Part shown: positions 8,431-17,366 of the stretch, in pieces | How positions within the stretch are numbered: position 1 is the first letter of the stretch | Layout: each line of letters opens with the position of its first letter | Assembly: GCA_050875145.1 (NCBI GenBank) | Contig: JBNMLH010000008.1 | Coordinates: 73,002-137,001, forward strand | DNA from: CAG-411 sp050875145 | GTDB lineage: Bacteria > Bacillota > Clostridia > Lachnospirales > Lachnospiraceae | DNA: 64,000 nt | Reading direction: 5' to 3' | The notes under the pieces: generated by a model | What the model saw: the letters and a program-made list of their open reading frames with translations, nothing else | What the model was told of the DNA's origin: nothing | Databases searched by the model: none | Translations under genes and position numbers: made by a program

Positions 8431-9624
8431 TTATCGTCGATTGTTTTCATGTGGATGTCTGTCATTATTGCGAGGATATGGTTCTGTAGGATAATCCCAG
8501 TGTGAGTTTGGCATATCTTTTGGAAATTCGTAATCTGGTCTGTTATCCGGTTCTTCCCGAGTCTGTGAGTTATCATCTGGTTCTGTTGTAGTTTTTGGTT
8601 CTTTGTCAGACTCCTTTTTATTTTGCGTATCCCTTTTTGTCTTTTTCTCAGTTTTTTTCTCAGTGTCCTTTTCGGTCTGTTTTTCACGCTCATCTTTTTC
8701 AGGTTTGCTATCCTCTTTTTTTGTATCCTTTTTGGTTTCACCGGAAGAATCTGAATTTGGTTTATTGGTAGGTTTTGGTGTATTCTTTTCCTTTGGTTTG
8801 TCTGTTTCCTTTGTTTGCTGTTTTTTCTGTGCTGGTGTAGCAGTTGGTGTGTTGGAAATATTGTCTTTCTTATCTACACTTTTTGGTTGTTCCAAAATAT
8901 CAGATACGGTTACGCCTTTTTTCTTTACAGAGGAAACAAGCTCCTCAATTGTCATAGATGCCAGATCATCCACATTCCAGTCTGCATTTGTTTTCGTCAT
9001 ATTATAAATAAAAGTGGCTCTTCCTGCAGAGATGTTGTATTTTTTAGCAACTTCCGTAATCTCTTTTTTTGTACTTACAAGTTGTGTATAAATGACCGCA
9101 TTTTGCTTCTGTTGTTTGCAGACTTGTTTCATGTGCTTTTTTACTGCTTTTTCTACTGCAGTTGCCGTCTTTTCCTGTTTATTTTGAACGGAAACAAGAA
9201 TAGCTGTTTCTTCTGAAAAATAGCCTTTTTTATCTAACTGTGTCAGCAGACTATCAATCGTAGTATTCAGGTTTTTACTTTTGTGCGTTAGCTGTTCTAC
9301 GATTTCTTTCCCATCCTTATTTACACCTGTAATTTTTCGTACTTCACCTTGCCTGTTTAATTGTACTTCAAAACTTGGATTGACATCAATGGTGACGATG
9401 GTTTCTATCGCCAGCTTGTTATAGAAGAACAAGAAAAATACAGCAGCAATTGCAATCCCTGCTAAAGATGCCAAGGGGGCAATCCTTCTTTTTTTTGTCA
9501 TGGATTGTTGGGGAATGCAGGAATAATCGGTCTGACGTTCCTCCTGTTGTAAAACGGTATCCAGAACATCCGGCGTAATCTGTTCCATAGCATGTACATA
9601 CATATCTTCTATTTTTTTTGACAT
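8431..9624 (-). CDS. RsgI-like membrane anti-sigma factor
   Basis: 397 aa. Residues 1-47 would bind the sigma factor in the cytoplasm. One membrane span lies at ~48-72. Directly outside is the RsgI-type segment TIVTIDVNPSFEVQLN with Asn82-Pro83, the bond at which RsgI proteins self-cleave to allow signalling (known for the RsgI family). A helical/beta domain follows to ~260. The last ~130 residues are low-complexity Lys/Glu/Thr/Pro and could span the cell wall, ending in an Asn/His/Arg-rich tail. No carbohydrate-binding or other sensor domain is recognisable at the C-terminus. The start overlaps the sigma gene end by 16 nt, which supports a cognate pair. Confidence 0.85.
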   Translation of the reverse strand: MSKKIEDMYVHAMEQITPDVLDTVLQQEERQTDYSCIPQQSMTKKRRIAPLASLAGIAIAAVFFLFFYNKLAIETIVTIDVNPSFEVQLNRQGEVRKITGVNKDGKEIVEQLTHKSKNLNTTIDSLLTQLDKKGYFSEETAILVSVQNKQEKTATAVEKAVKKHMKQVCKQQKQNAVIYTQLVSTKKEITEVAKKYNISAGRATFIYNMTKTNADWNVDDLASMTIEELVSSVKKKGVTVSDILEQPKSVDKKDNISNTPTATPAQKKQQTKETDKPKEKNTPKPTNKPNSDSSGETKKDTKKEDSKPEKDEREKQTEKDTEKKTEKKTKRDTQNKKESDKEPKTTTEPDDNSQTREEPDNRPDYEFPKDMPNSHWDYPTEPYPRNNDRHPHENNRR

Positions 9625-10190
9625 TTGATGGCCTCCTGTTCTGTTACATATTGATTCATCTTTTTGATGGCACGATTATAAGTCTTTATGGTATTTGCTA
9701 AAGACAAGTTCATATATTCTGCAATTTCTCTATGCTTCCATCCTGCCATGGCATGAAGAAGTATAATCTGGTGTTCTCGTTCATTCAAGATGGTTAATGC
9801 TGCTTGGAGAATAAGGCGATCCTCTGTATGATCTAAGTAAGAAAATTCATGTCTGTTTTCCAATTCTTCCAGTTGTAGTTCTCTGTGATTTTGTTTTTGA
9901 CGAATATGCATCAAAGATAAATTTTTGGCTATGGTAAACATCCATGCCAAGGGTTTTCCTTGAGGTTGGTATAGATGTGCAGCAGATAAAATTTTAAGGT
10001 AAGTTTCCTGCATAATATCTTTTGCGTCATCTGGGTTTTTTAAAATTGAGAAAATGTATCCATAGATTACCTTGTCTGTTAAATGATAAAGTTTTGTAAA
10101 GGCTTCCTTGTTGCCGGAGGCAATTTCCGGGAATAAAGTTTCATCTATATTTATCTTCTTATTTGCGTTTTTTGATTGGAATAAAGTCAA
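9609..10190 (-). CDS. ECF-type RNA polymerase sigma factor
   Basis: 193 aa. Region 2 (~28-95) includes the DAKDIMQETYLKI helix and the PLAWMFTIAKN segment. Region 4 (~125-182) has the helix-turn-helix WKHREIAEYMNLSLANTIKT. Length and layout are those of an extracytoplasmic-function sigma factor. It is immediately followed by, and overlaps, a membrane anti-sigma of the RsgI class, so an envelope signal is the likely trigger. RsgI was first described with SigI, which is not a classical ECF factor; this protein looks ECF. Upstream (10200-10290) is a GTCCCAAAA-containing stretch on the minus strand that could be an autoregulated promoter, unproven. Confidence 0.88.
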   Translation of the reverse strand: MTLFQSKNANKKINIDETLFPEIASGNKEAFTKLYHLTDKVIYGYIFSILKNPDDAKDIMQETYLKILSAAHLYQPQGKPLAWMFTIAKNLSLMHIRQKQNHRELQLEELENRHEFSYLDHTEDRLILQAALTILNEREHQIILLHAMAGWKHREIAEYMNLSLANTIKTYNRAIKKMNQYVTEQEAIKCQKK

Positions 10191-10293
10191 CGTTATTCTC
10201 TCCCTCGTATCATGATGGGCGGACCCTCCTATCTATAATAATACATTTGGAGGGGCTTTTGGGACAAAAAGTAAAAAAATTTTTAATTGATGA

Positions 10294-10332
10294 AAAAACT
10301 AAGTTCTGGTTTCCCTAAGAAAACCAGAACTT
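10294..10332 (-). terminator. terminator of the MATE gene
   Basis: Minus-strand stem AAGTTCTGGTTT / AAACCAGAACTT followed by AGTTTTTTC. Confidence 0.88.
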
Positions 10333-10359
10333 AAACTAGAAAGAAGTAAAATTAATTTG

Positions 10360-11688
10360 TTAATTTTGACGGGAAACTAAACTCATAGATTTCCATTTGC
10401 CCCCTCGCCAGCGAAGAAACATTCCGATGGCACGTACACATTCGTCCATAGCTAATCCTATATAGGAGCCTACAGCTAAAAGTCCAAGCCTTATGCCAAA
10501 GACGTAAGTTCCGCCAACTGCAAACAAGTACATAAAAATTGCGGCGATAACCATTGGGAAAATAACATCACCAGCAGCTTTTAGTGCATTTCCAAATACC
10601 AGATTGGATACGCGTCCCATCTCAAGAACGATATCAATGGCAAGAAGTTTAATAACTAAATGTACCATTATTGGGTCATCAGAAAATAGTTTCATAATAA
10701 TTCCGCCAGAGAGGGTAAAGATACCTTCTAAAATTGTGGCTACAATAATACCGATAAAGGCAGCTTTTTTTGTCCCTTTATCGCAGGCTTCGTAATCTCC
10801 TGAACCAATTCTCCATCCGGTCATAATGGCATTTGCCTGTGCCAGTGCAGAACCTACACTGTAAGAAAAATTGGTAATTTGTGTGGTATAGGAACGTGCG
10901 GTAACATTTAATCCATCTGGGTCCATCTGATTTAGGAAACGGATTACCAGTGTCATGGCAACATTGTATAATGCAGTTTCCATGGCAGAAGGAAGTCCAA
11001 TGCGAATAATTTGATTTAAAATGTGCTTGCCTGATGCCCGATTTTTGTCTTCTTTTGCGTGTATTAAAAATTTTGCCTGAATTACTACAATAGTAAGATT
11101 CACAACTTTGGAAATAATAGTAGCAATGGCAACACCTGCGACACCCCAGTGGAATACAAATAAAAACAAGGCATTTAGTCCAAAGTTTAATACATTTCCC
11201 ACAACTGCGGCGATTAATGGTTGTTTTGTATAGCCAAAGGCACGCAAATATCCGGAAAAAATTGGGATGAGTGCATTAAAGATACAAAAACCACCCACAA
11301 TTTTTAAATAAGTATTGGCAGGTTTTAATAGCAGGTCTGCGATACCTACAATATGCAGAATACTACCAGAACCAGCAAATAGGAAGATACCAAGCACAAT
11401 ACCAAGTACTGTATTAAAGGCAACACCGATTTGTAATGCCTGATAAGCGATACCAGATTTACCCGCACCAATATTTTGTGTCATAACTGCCAGCATACCA
11501 GAGGTAATGACAGAAAACATAATAATAAACATTCCAATATAGGTATTGGCAGTTCCGACTGCTCCTACTGCCTGGTCACTGACAGAAGACAACATAAGCG
11601 TGTCTACAACTCCGGCAAGCATATAAAATAGCGTTTCAAAACAGATTGGTACAAATAATTGTCCAAGTGTACGATCCTGTCTTTCCAT
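10360..11688 (-). CDS. MATE family efflux transporter
   Basis: 442 aa, twelve predicted hydrophobic segments. Cation-coupled export of drugs or metabolites is the usual MATE role; the substrate is not readable. The repeat structure is visible as GAVGTANTYIGMFIIMFSVI in the N-half and SYTTQITNFSYSVGSALAQA in the C-half. A frame start 11 codons earlier exists, but the ATG at 11686-11688 follows AGGAGG with about 10 nt spacing and begins MERQDRTLGQLF, typical for the family. It is divergent from an AraC-type regulator, which may control it. Confidence 0.92.
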   Translation of the reverse strand: MERQDRTLGQLFVPICFETLFYMLAGVVDTLMLSSVSDQAVGAVGTANTYIGMFIIMFSVITSGMLAVMTQNIGAGKSGIAYQALQIGVAFNTVLGIVLGIFLFAGSGSILHIVGIADLLLKPANTYLKIVGGFCIFNALIPIFSGYLRAFGYTKQPLIAAVVGNVLNFGLNALFLFVFHWGVAGVAIATIISKVVNLTIVVIQAKFLIHAKEDKNRASGKHILNQIIRIGLPSAMETALYNVAMTLVIRFLNQMDPDGLNVTARSYTTQITNFSYSVGSALAQANAIMTGWRIGSGDYEACDKGTKKAAFIGIIVATILEGIFTLSGGIIMKLFSDDPIMVHLVIKLLAIDIVLEMGRVSNLVFGNALKAAGDVIFPMVIAAIFMYLFAVGGTYVFGIRLGLLAVGSYIGLAMDECVRAIGMFLRWRGGKWKSMSLVSRQN

Positions 11689-11767
11689 AAGAGAATGCCT
11701 CCTTTTTATCTTTTTTTTCATTTTACGTGTAATATAAAAAATATTCTTCCATTTCTTCTTGAAAAAA

Positions 11768-11796
11768 TTGCAATTTTTCTACTTTTTTGCTAGGAT
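11768..11796 (+). promoter_or_regulatory. promoter of the AraC-type regulator
   Basis: TTGCAA at 11768-11773, 17-bp spacer, extended -10 TGC-TAGGAT at 11791-11796. Confidence 0.55.
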
Positions 11797-11891
11797 GGAG
11801 AAAAGGAAAAAAATAGAGATTCTGATAATAGAAATATTTGTGTAGCATTGTGGAGTTATTCAAAAACAGTGGTGGAGTTTGAGGTGAGGAT

Positions 11892-12755
11892 ATGTATGTA
11901 GAATTGAGAGAAAATCGAACCCATGGAACAAAGGAGTATGCGTATACCCAGTATGCGATTCATGACGTAGAGCGGGCATTTCAAGTGCCTGTTCACTGGC
12001 ATAGAGAAGTTGAGATTATTTATATTGAACAAGGGGTGTTGCAAATATCGATTGGTGGACAACAATATGAAGGAAATGCAGGAGATGTGTTTTTTGTTCC
12101 ACCTGGCGAATTGCATTTAATGGGTTCAGAGGATTTAAATGTAAAATATTGTGCCATACTGTTTCCACTGCGTTTTATTTCTTTTCAGACAGAGGATTTT
12201 TTGGAAGAACAGATATTAGGTCCTCTTCGTAGAGATATGCTTATGTTTCCACATAAGATAAAGGAAAAAATAATTGAGAAAAAAATTGCAAAAATTCTAG
12301 TTGACTTAATACAACTAAACCAAAAGGAAAATACTTTTTTGCATATACAGACTCGTATTTATCTGCTACAGATGATAGAGATTCTATATAAGAATAACTT
12401 GTTTATAAAAGCCCAAAAAGAAAAAACAGATTTATTACAGAGGGAAATGCTTATTTATATACAAAACCATTATCAGGAAAAAATTACTTTACAGGACTTG
12501 GCAGCACAGTTTCATTTGTCTGAAAAATACATTTCTCGTTATTTTAAGCAGCACTTTTTTTTGACATTTAAACAGTATATCCAGCATTTACGATTGACAA
12601 AGGCAAAAGAATTGTTGGAATCCAGTGAAATGTCTGTGTTGGATGTGGCATTAACAGCAGGTTTTCCGACGGTAAATTACTTTATCCATACCTTTAAGGA
12701 TATGTATGGAATTACGCCTTTTCAATATAAAAAGAAGTATGATGGCACTTTATGA
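11892..12755 (+). CDS. AraC family transcriptional regulator with cupin sensor domain
   Basis: 287 aa. The N-terminal ~1-110 is a cupin-like beta barrel (HWHREVEIIYIEQG, FFVPPGELH), usually the ligand-binding part. The C-terminal ~185-285 has two helix-turn-helix motifs: ITLQDLAAQFHLSEKYISRY and the second around LDVALTAGFPTVNYFIHTFK, ending in the family signature DMYGITPFQYKKKY. It probably regulates the divergent MATE gene and possibly itself. The inducer is unknown; many such cupin-AraC proteins sense sugars, which is family knowledge only. The start follows GAGGTGAGGAT. Confidence 0.92.
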   Translation: MYVELRENRTHGTKEYAYTQYAIHDVERAFQVPVHWHREVEIIYIEQGVLQISIGGQQYEGNAGDVFFVPPGELHLMGSEDLNVKYCAILFPLRFISFQTEDFLEEQILGPLRRDMLMFPHKIKEKIIEKKIAKILVDLIQLNQKENTFLHIQTRIYLLQMIEILYKNNLFIKAQKEKTDLLQREMLIYIQNHYQEKITLQDLAAQFHLSEKYISRYFKQHFFLTFKQYIQHLRLTKAKELLESSEMSVLDVALTAGFPTVNYFIHTFKDMYGITPFQYKKKYDGTL

Positions 12756-12781
12756 ATGAACATGGCTAAGTTGTTACGGAT

Positions 12782-12811
12782 TTGACACCGTTGCTTTGCC
12801 TATGATACCAT
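12782..12811 (+). promoter_or_regulatory. promoter upstream of cation antiporter gene
   Basis: TTGACA at 12782-12787, 18-bp spacer, extended -10 TGA-TACCAT at 12806-12811. Confidence 0.55.
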
Positions 12812-12876
12812 GATAGATAACTAGGTAATACTAATCGTGTGCAGGGAAGCCTGTGTTATAAATTAAGGAGAAAAAC

Positions 12877-13818
12877 ATGATTTCGTTTATTGAGATTTTA
12901 TTGATGCTGGCAGGGCTTTTGCTACTGGTAAAAAGTTCTCAATGGTTTGTAGATGGTACAGCAGGAATAGCAGAAGCGTTGCATATTCCACCGCTTATAA
13001 CCGGACTTACGATTTTAGCCATGGGGACAAGTGCTCCTGAACTGGCAGTGAGCTTTATGAGTGTATGGAGCAACAATGAATCTGTAGCAGTGGGAGATAT
13101 TATTGGAAGTAGTATTACAAATATTTTATTAATTTTAGGTATTTGTGCACTGATTGGAAATCTGAAAGTGGCAAAATCTACAGTATATGTGGAAATACCA
13201 TATATGATGATAGTAACTGCTTTATTTGGGGTTATGGCAATTTTTGGGAAAGGATTTACTCGTAGAGATGGATGTATTTTATTGTTATTATTTATTGGGT
13301 ATATCCTTTATCTGATTTATCGTGCTAAACAAGATGGAAAACAGATGGTTACTACTGTTCAGCAAAAGAAACCTATATTAGGGCAGTTGTTGTTAGTTAT
13401 AGTCGGTTTTGTAGTTGTAGTTGCAAGTAGTGAGATGATTGTAGAATCAGCTAATATATTAGCCAAAGATATGGGGCTGAATGATCGTTTGATTGGGCTT
13501 ACTATTGTAGCGCTTGGCACATCTTTGCCAGAACTGCTTATTTGTGTTACTGCGGTACGGAGAGGAAAAACGGAGATTGCAATTGGAAATATTGTAGGAA
13601 GTAATATCTTTAATCTGTTGTTTGTTATGGGAATAGTATCCACTGTCAAGACGGTTACGTTTGAGATGGCATTTACCGCAGATATGCTTATTGCATTGGT
13701 TGCAGGGGTGCTATTGTGGATTTTTGTGTTACCGAAAAAACGGTTAAATCAGGTTACTGGAACAATTCTGCTTTTGGGATATGTGTCTTATGTGATTTTT
13801 CGAATGGCAGGACAGTAA
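12877..13818 (+). CDS. calcium/sodium antiporter, CaCA (YrbG-like) family
   Basis: 313 aa integral membrane exchanger with about ten hydrophobic segments. The two inverted alpha-repeats carry the ion-binding motifs: MGTSAPELAVSF with GDIIGSSITNILLILG in the first half, and LGTSLPELLICVTA with IGNIVGSNIFNLLFVMG in the second. Both key glutamates are present, so the exchanger looks intact. Exported ion is likely Ca2+ in exchange for Na+ or H+. AAGGAG lies before the ATG. It is followed 37 nt later by tatD and then rsmA, probably one operon. Confidence 0.93.
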   Translation: MISFIEILLMLAGLLLLVKSSQWFVDGTAGIAEALHIPPLITGLTILAMGTSAPELAVSFMSVWSNNESVAVGDIIGSSITNILLILGICALIGNLKVAKSTVYVEIPYMMIVTALFGVMAIFGKGFTRRDGCILLLLFIGYILYLIYRAKQDGKQMVTTVQQKKPILGQLLLVIVGFVVVVASSEMIVESANILAKDMGLNDRLIGLTIVALGTSLPELLICVTAVRRGKTEIAIGNIVGSNIFNLLFVMGIVSTVKTVTFEMAFTADMLIALVAGVLLWIFVLPKKRLNQVTGTILLLGYVSYVIFRMAGQ

Positions 13819-13855
13819 TTGGTAAATAAAAACCGTAAAGGAAGTAAAGGTAAGG

Positions 13856-14635
13856 ATGAGTAAGATGATATTTGAGAGTCATGCACACTATGAAGATGCG
13901 AGATTTGATGAGGATAGGGAAGCATTATTAAGTAGTTTTCCGAAAAAAGGTATTGATTATGTAGTTAATGTGGGTTCCAGTTTAAAGACGACGGAACAGT
14001 CTATTGCATTAGCTAAGCAGTATGATTTTATATATGCAGCAGCAGGGGTACATCCGGAAGAGTCAGCAGAATTAAATGAGGAAAATTTTGAGTGGCTTTG
14101 TGAGCAGGTGAAACAGGAAAAAGTTGTTGCAGTAGGAGAGATTGGGTTGGATTATCATTGGGACGAACCGGAGAGGAGTATTCAAAAGGTCTGGTTCGAG
14201 AGGCAGATAGCGTTGGCAAGGCAGGTTTCACTTCCTATGATTATTCATAGTAGAGATGCTGCACAGGATACATTGGATATTATGAAAGCCTGTAAAGCGG
14301 AAGAAGCTGGTGGAGTAATTCATTGCTTTTCTTACGGCGTGGAAATGGCAAGAGAATACTTGAATATGGGATTTTATATTGGAATAGGTGGAGTATTGAC
14401 ATTTAAGAATGCAAAAAAATTAAAAGAAGTGGCAGGATATGTTCCATTGGATCGTATTTTGTTGGAAACAGACTGTCCTTATATGGCACCAGAACCACAC
14501 AGGGGAAAACGCAATTCTTCCCTTTATCTTCCTTATGTGGCAGAAAAACTTGCAGCTATAAAGGGTGTGGATGTGGAAGAAGTTTATCAGATAACCAGAG
14601 AGAACGGAAAACAAATGTATAGGATACAAGCATAG
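13856..14635 (+). CDS. tatD: TatD family metal-dependent hydrolase (DNase)
   Basis: 259 aa. TIM-barrel amidohydrolase-fold enzyme; TatD proteins are 3'-5' exonucleases on DNA/RNA and also have D-aminoacyl-tRNA deacylase activity in some species. Metal ligands are visible: SHAH near the N-terminus, GEIGLDYHWD (~93-102), IIHSRD (~128-133), VIHCFSYG (~154-161), and LETDCPYMAPEPHRGKRN (~202-219). tatD-rsmA adjacency is a conserved Firmicutes arrangement (20 nt spacing here). The start has only a modest AGGTAAGG site. Confidence 0.95.
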   Translation: MSKMIFESHAHYEDARFDEDREALLSSFPKKGIDYVVNVGSSLKTTEQSIALAKQYDFIYAAAGVHPEESAELNEENFEWLCEQVKQEKVVAVGEIGLDYHWDEPERSIQKVWFERQIALARQVSLPMIIHSRDAAQDTLDIMKACKAEEAGGVIHCFSYGVEMAREYLNMGFYIGIGGVLTFKNAKKLKEVAGYVPLDRILLETDCPYMAPEPHRGKRNSSLYLPYVAEKLAAIKGVDVEEVYQITRENGKQMYRIQA

Positions 14636-14655
14636 AAAGAAAAGAGGTCGAATGG

Positions 14656-15513
14656 ATGGCAACCTTAGGAAATCCACAGGAAACAATTGCAATATTGCAA
14701 AAATATCAATTTAATTTTCAGAAAAAGTTTGGACAGAATTTTTTAATTGATACCCATGTGCTGGATAAGATTATTGCAGCGGCACATATTACAAAAGATG
14801 ATTTGGTATTGGAAATAGGGCCGGGGATCGGTACTATGACACAGTATTTATGTGAAAATGCCAGAGAAGTGGTAGCAGTTGAGATTGATAAAAACTTGAT
14901 TCCTATTTTAGAAGATACCTTATCTGCCTATGATAATGTTACCGTAATTAACGGGGATATTCTGAAAGTAGATATCAATAAAATTGTAGAAGAAAAAAAT
15001 AATGGAAAACCGATTAAGGTAGTTGCCAATTTACCATATTATATTACAACACCGATTATTATGGGATTATTTGAAAGTTACGTACCAATTGAAAATATTA
15101 CAGTTATGGTACAAAAGGAAGTGGCAGACCGTATGCAGGTTGGACCGGGAACCAAAGAGTATGGGGCTTTATCGCTTGCGGTACAATATTATGCAGAACC
15201 GTATATTGTAGCAAATGTGCCACCAAACTGTTTTATGCCAAGACCGAAAGTTGGTTCTGCGGTGATTCGCCTGACTCGTCATGCAGAGCCACCAGTGCAG
15301 GTGGAGGATGAGAAATTAATGTTTCAATTGATTCGTGCTTCTTTTAACCAGCGTAGAAAGACATTGGTAAATGGAATTAGTAATGCAGCGGAACTTAATT
15401 TTTCCAAGGAACAGATTACGAAAGCCTTAGAGCAGATGGGAAAACCTGCCACAGTTAGAGGAGAAACCTTTGGATTGGAAGAATTTGCAACCCTGGCAAA
15501 TTATCTTTTGTAA
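14656..15513 (+). CDS. rsmA: 16S rRNA (adenine1518-N6/adenine1519-N6) dimethyltransferase
   Basis: 285 aa. Dimethylates two adjacent adenines in the 3' hairpin of 16S rRNA late in 30S assembly (KsgA). Motifs: FGQNFLID (~25-32), SAM-binding VLEIGPGIGTMTQYL (~50-64), NGDILKVD, and the catalytic NLPYYITTPI (~123-132). The C-terminal helical domain with FNQRRKTL is intact. It is the last gene before a terminator. Confidence 0.97.
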   Translation: MATLGNPQETIAILQKYQFNFQKKFGQNFLIDTHVLDKIIAAAHITKDDLVLEIGPGIGTMTQYLCENAREVVAVEIDKNLIPILEDTLSAYDNVTVINGDILKVDINKIVEEKNNGKPIKVVANLPYYITTPIIMGLFESYVPIENITVMVQKEVADRMQVGPGTKEYGALSLAVQYYAEPYIVANVPPNCFMPRPKVGSAVIRLTRHAEPPVQVEDEKLMFQLIRASFNQRRKTLVNGISNAAELNFSKEQITKALEQMGKPATVRGETFGLEEFATLANYLL

Positions 15514-15626
15514 ATTTAGTACCGTTAGGCGTGAATCTAAGTAAAAGTGGGGTTTTGAAAAATGCATTCCCAGTCTAATTCTTTCGTAAGGTTTAGAGTG
15601 TGACAGTTGTAAAATGTTAGAATACA

Positions 15627-15666
15627 GGAACAGGAGCGATTATGTGTTGCTTCTGTTCTTTTTTTT
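15627..15666 (+). terminator. Rho-independent terminator after rsmA
   Basis: 11-bp stem with two G-U pairs, GGAACAGGAGC / GCTTCTGTTCT, then seven T's. Confidence 0.8.
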
Positions 15667-15806
15667 CTACCCTTAGCATATACTACTATGAATGACTCCA
15701 TCGCACTGGTACAGTATAAAATTTGAATTGTAAGCAGTGGTTGGGAGAGAGGTTGAAAAGCAATAGGCAATAGCCTATGAAAAACAGAGTGAAGGGGAGA
15801 GAAGGA

Positions 15807-17186
15807 ATGTATCAAAAAATGATTTCATATATTCATTTGTATGATGAAAATGGAGAGAAAGGGCAGAATATAGGGTTTGCAAAGCTGGCATTACAGAATC
15901 AAAATTATAAGTTACGATTGCAGATGCGGAATATAGCATGGAATGAAAAGGAGTGGTCGGTTTATGGTTATGTAAGGGACAAAGGTATCTTACATACGGC
16001 ATGTTTTGGCACTGTAAAAATGAAGAACGGATTTGGAGAAGGGCTATTTTCGGGAAATACCGGTGAGGTATTTCAAAAATATCGAATCGTGGATTTAGGC
16101 GGTTTTCTATTACTGGAAAAAGGAAAAGAAAAAAAAGAACAAATAGAAAATTTTTGTGTGAGTCAATGGGATGACGGAAAAATAGATATAAATATGGTTG
16201 ATTTTCGTCATAATACAGTAGATGGAGAAGTTTTACATGCAGCAGAATTAGAAGCTATGCATCAGGATTATGAGGAGGGCAATGAAGAACAGGAGGTTTT
16301 GGATACATTTGAAAAAATAGATATTGAGCAGGAAGAGGAGAATATACAGGGGAAAAATAAAGAAATAGAAGTGCAGGGGATAGTAGAGGAGGTAGGTGAA
16401 GAGACATTTCAGCCGATAGAAGAGGGTGAGGAAGAAAAGGTATTTGAAAAAGAGGGTATAGAAGGTACATCAACAGAAGAAATTAAACCAAGTCAACCTA
16501 TGGGGCAAAATCTTGGGCAGAGATTGTTGGAAAGTTTTTTTATGGCAAGGGAAGCAAGACAGGAAAAAAAGGTTGTAAATCAGGAGATACAACCAACAGA
16601 TACTAATATCCATGAGCCAACAAAAGAACCTGAAACAATGAGTTCGCCTGTGTTACAAACACAAAAAGAGATTGAGATAGAACCAGAGGAAAGGGAAGAA
16701 CAGGAAAGGGAAAAAATAAATCTTGAACAGGAAGAACAACGAGAAATGGATATATGGGAGGTGTTTCAGGAACATAAAAATAATCTTGAAAAACGTTATA
16801 AACAAATAAAGGAAAACCAACAGGAAGAAAAAAATATTTGGATGCCTGGAGAGGAATTACTACGTGTATTTCCTAATATGAATCCATTTTTTGGAAATGA
16901 CGTAGTGGATTCCGTAAGGATGGAACCCAAAGATATAGGTGGTTTTCCTATGGAATACTGGTATCTGGCAAACAATAGTTTTTTGCTGCATGGTTATTAT
17001 TGTTATCGACATTTGCTGTTTATGAAAATGCGCAATGAAGCAGAGTATCAGTATGCAATTGCAGTACCGGGAAATAGCGATCATAGAGAAAAGTTTATGG
17101 CAAATATGTTTGGATTTGAACACTTTAAAGCAGTACAAAGCCGTGGAAATGCAGGCTTTGGATATTGGTGGAGAAGGTTAGTGTAG
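15807..17186 (+). CDS. Glu-rich protein of a Lachnospiraceae-type family, function unknown
   Basis: 459 aa from the ATG at 15807, chosen because AAGGGGAG lies 7 nt before it; the frame is open 10 codons further upstream without a good ribosome site. Three parts are visible. Residues ~1-110 form a compact beta-rich domain beginning MYQKMISYIHLYDENG. Residues ~115-340 are very acidic, Glu-rich and probably disordered or coiled. Residues ~345-459 form a second conserved-looking domain with NPFFGNDVVDS, WYLANNSFLLHGYYCYRHLLF and a C-terminal FGFEHFKAV...GYWWR. I recall a DUF6128-type family with this N/C arrangement but cannot confirm it. No signal peptide or membrane segment, so likely cytoplasmic. 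Confidence 0.7.
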   Translation: MYQKMISYIHLYDENGEKGQNIGFAKLALQNQNYKLRLQMRNIAWNEKEWSVYGYVRDKGILHTACFGTVKMKNGFGEGLFSGNTGEVFQKYRIVDLGGFLLLEKGKEKKEQIENFCVSQWDDGKIDINMVDFRHNTVDGEVLHAAELEAMHQDYEEGNEEQEVLDTFEKIDIEQEEENIQGKNKEIEVQGIVEEVGEETFQPIEEGEEEKVFEKEGIEGTSTEEIKPSQPMGQNLGQRLLESFFMAREARQEKKVVNQEIQPTDTNIHEPTKEPETMSSPVLQTQKEIEIEPEEREEQEREKINLEQEEQREMDIWEVFQEHKNNLEKRYKQIKENQQEEKNIWMPGEELLRVFPNMNPFFGNDVVDSVRMEPKDIGGFPMEYWYLANNSFLLHGYYCYRHLLFMKMRNEAEYQYAIAVPGNSDHREKFMANMFGFEHFKAVQSRGNAGFGYWWRRLV

Positions 17187-17366
17187 GAAAATGAAAGGGA
17201 TTGCTATTTTATGTTATATTTGGTAAAATAAATATAAATAAAATAGATTTACGTGATTAAGCAGATTAGCCCATCTGATATATGTTTTAAGGTTTAACAT
17301 TGTTATCGGAGTGAGGCTTTTCTCGTCTGAAAACAAAAGAATAAGGCACGGGGGGAGGTGCTGCGA

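Noticed and set aside
17187..17366. Possible c-di-GMP riboswitch before the EAL gene
   Set aside because: None of the conserved GEMM-I or GEMM-II core sequences is present.
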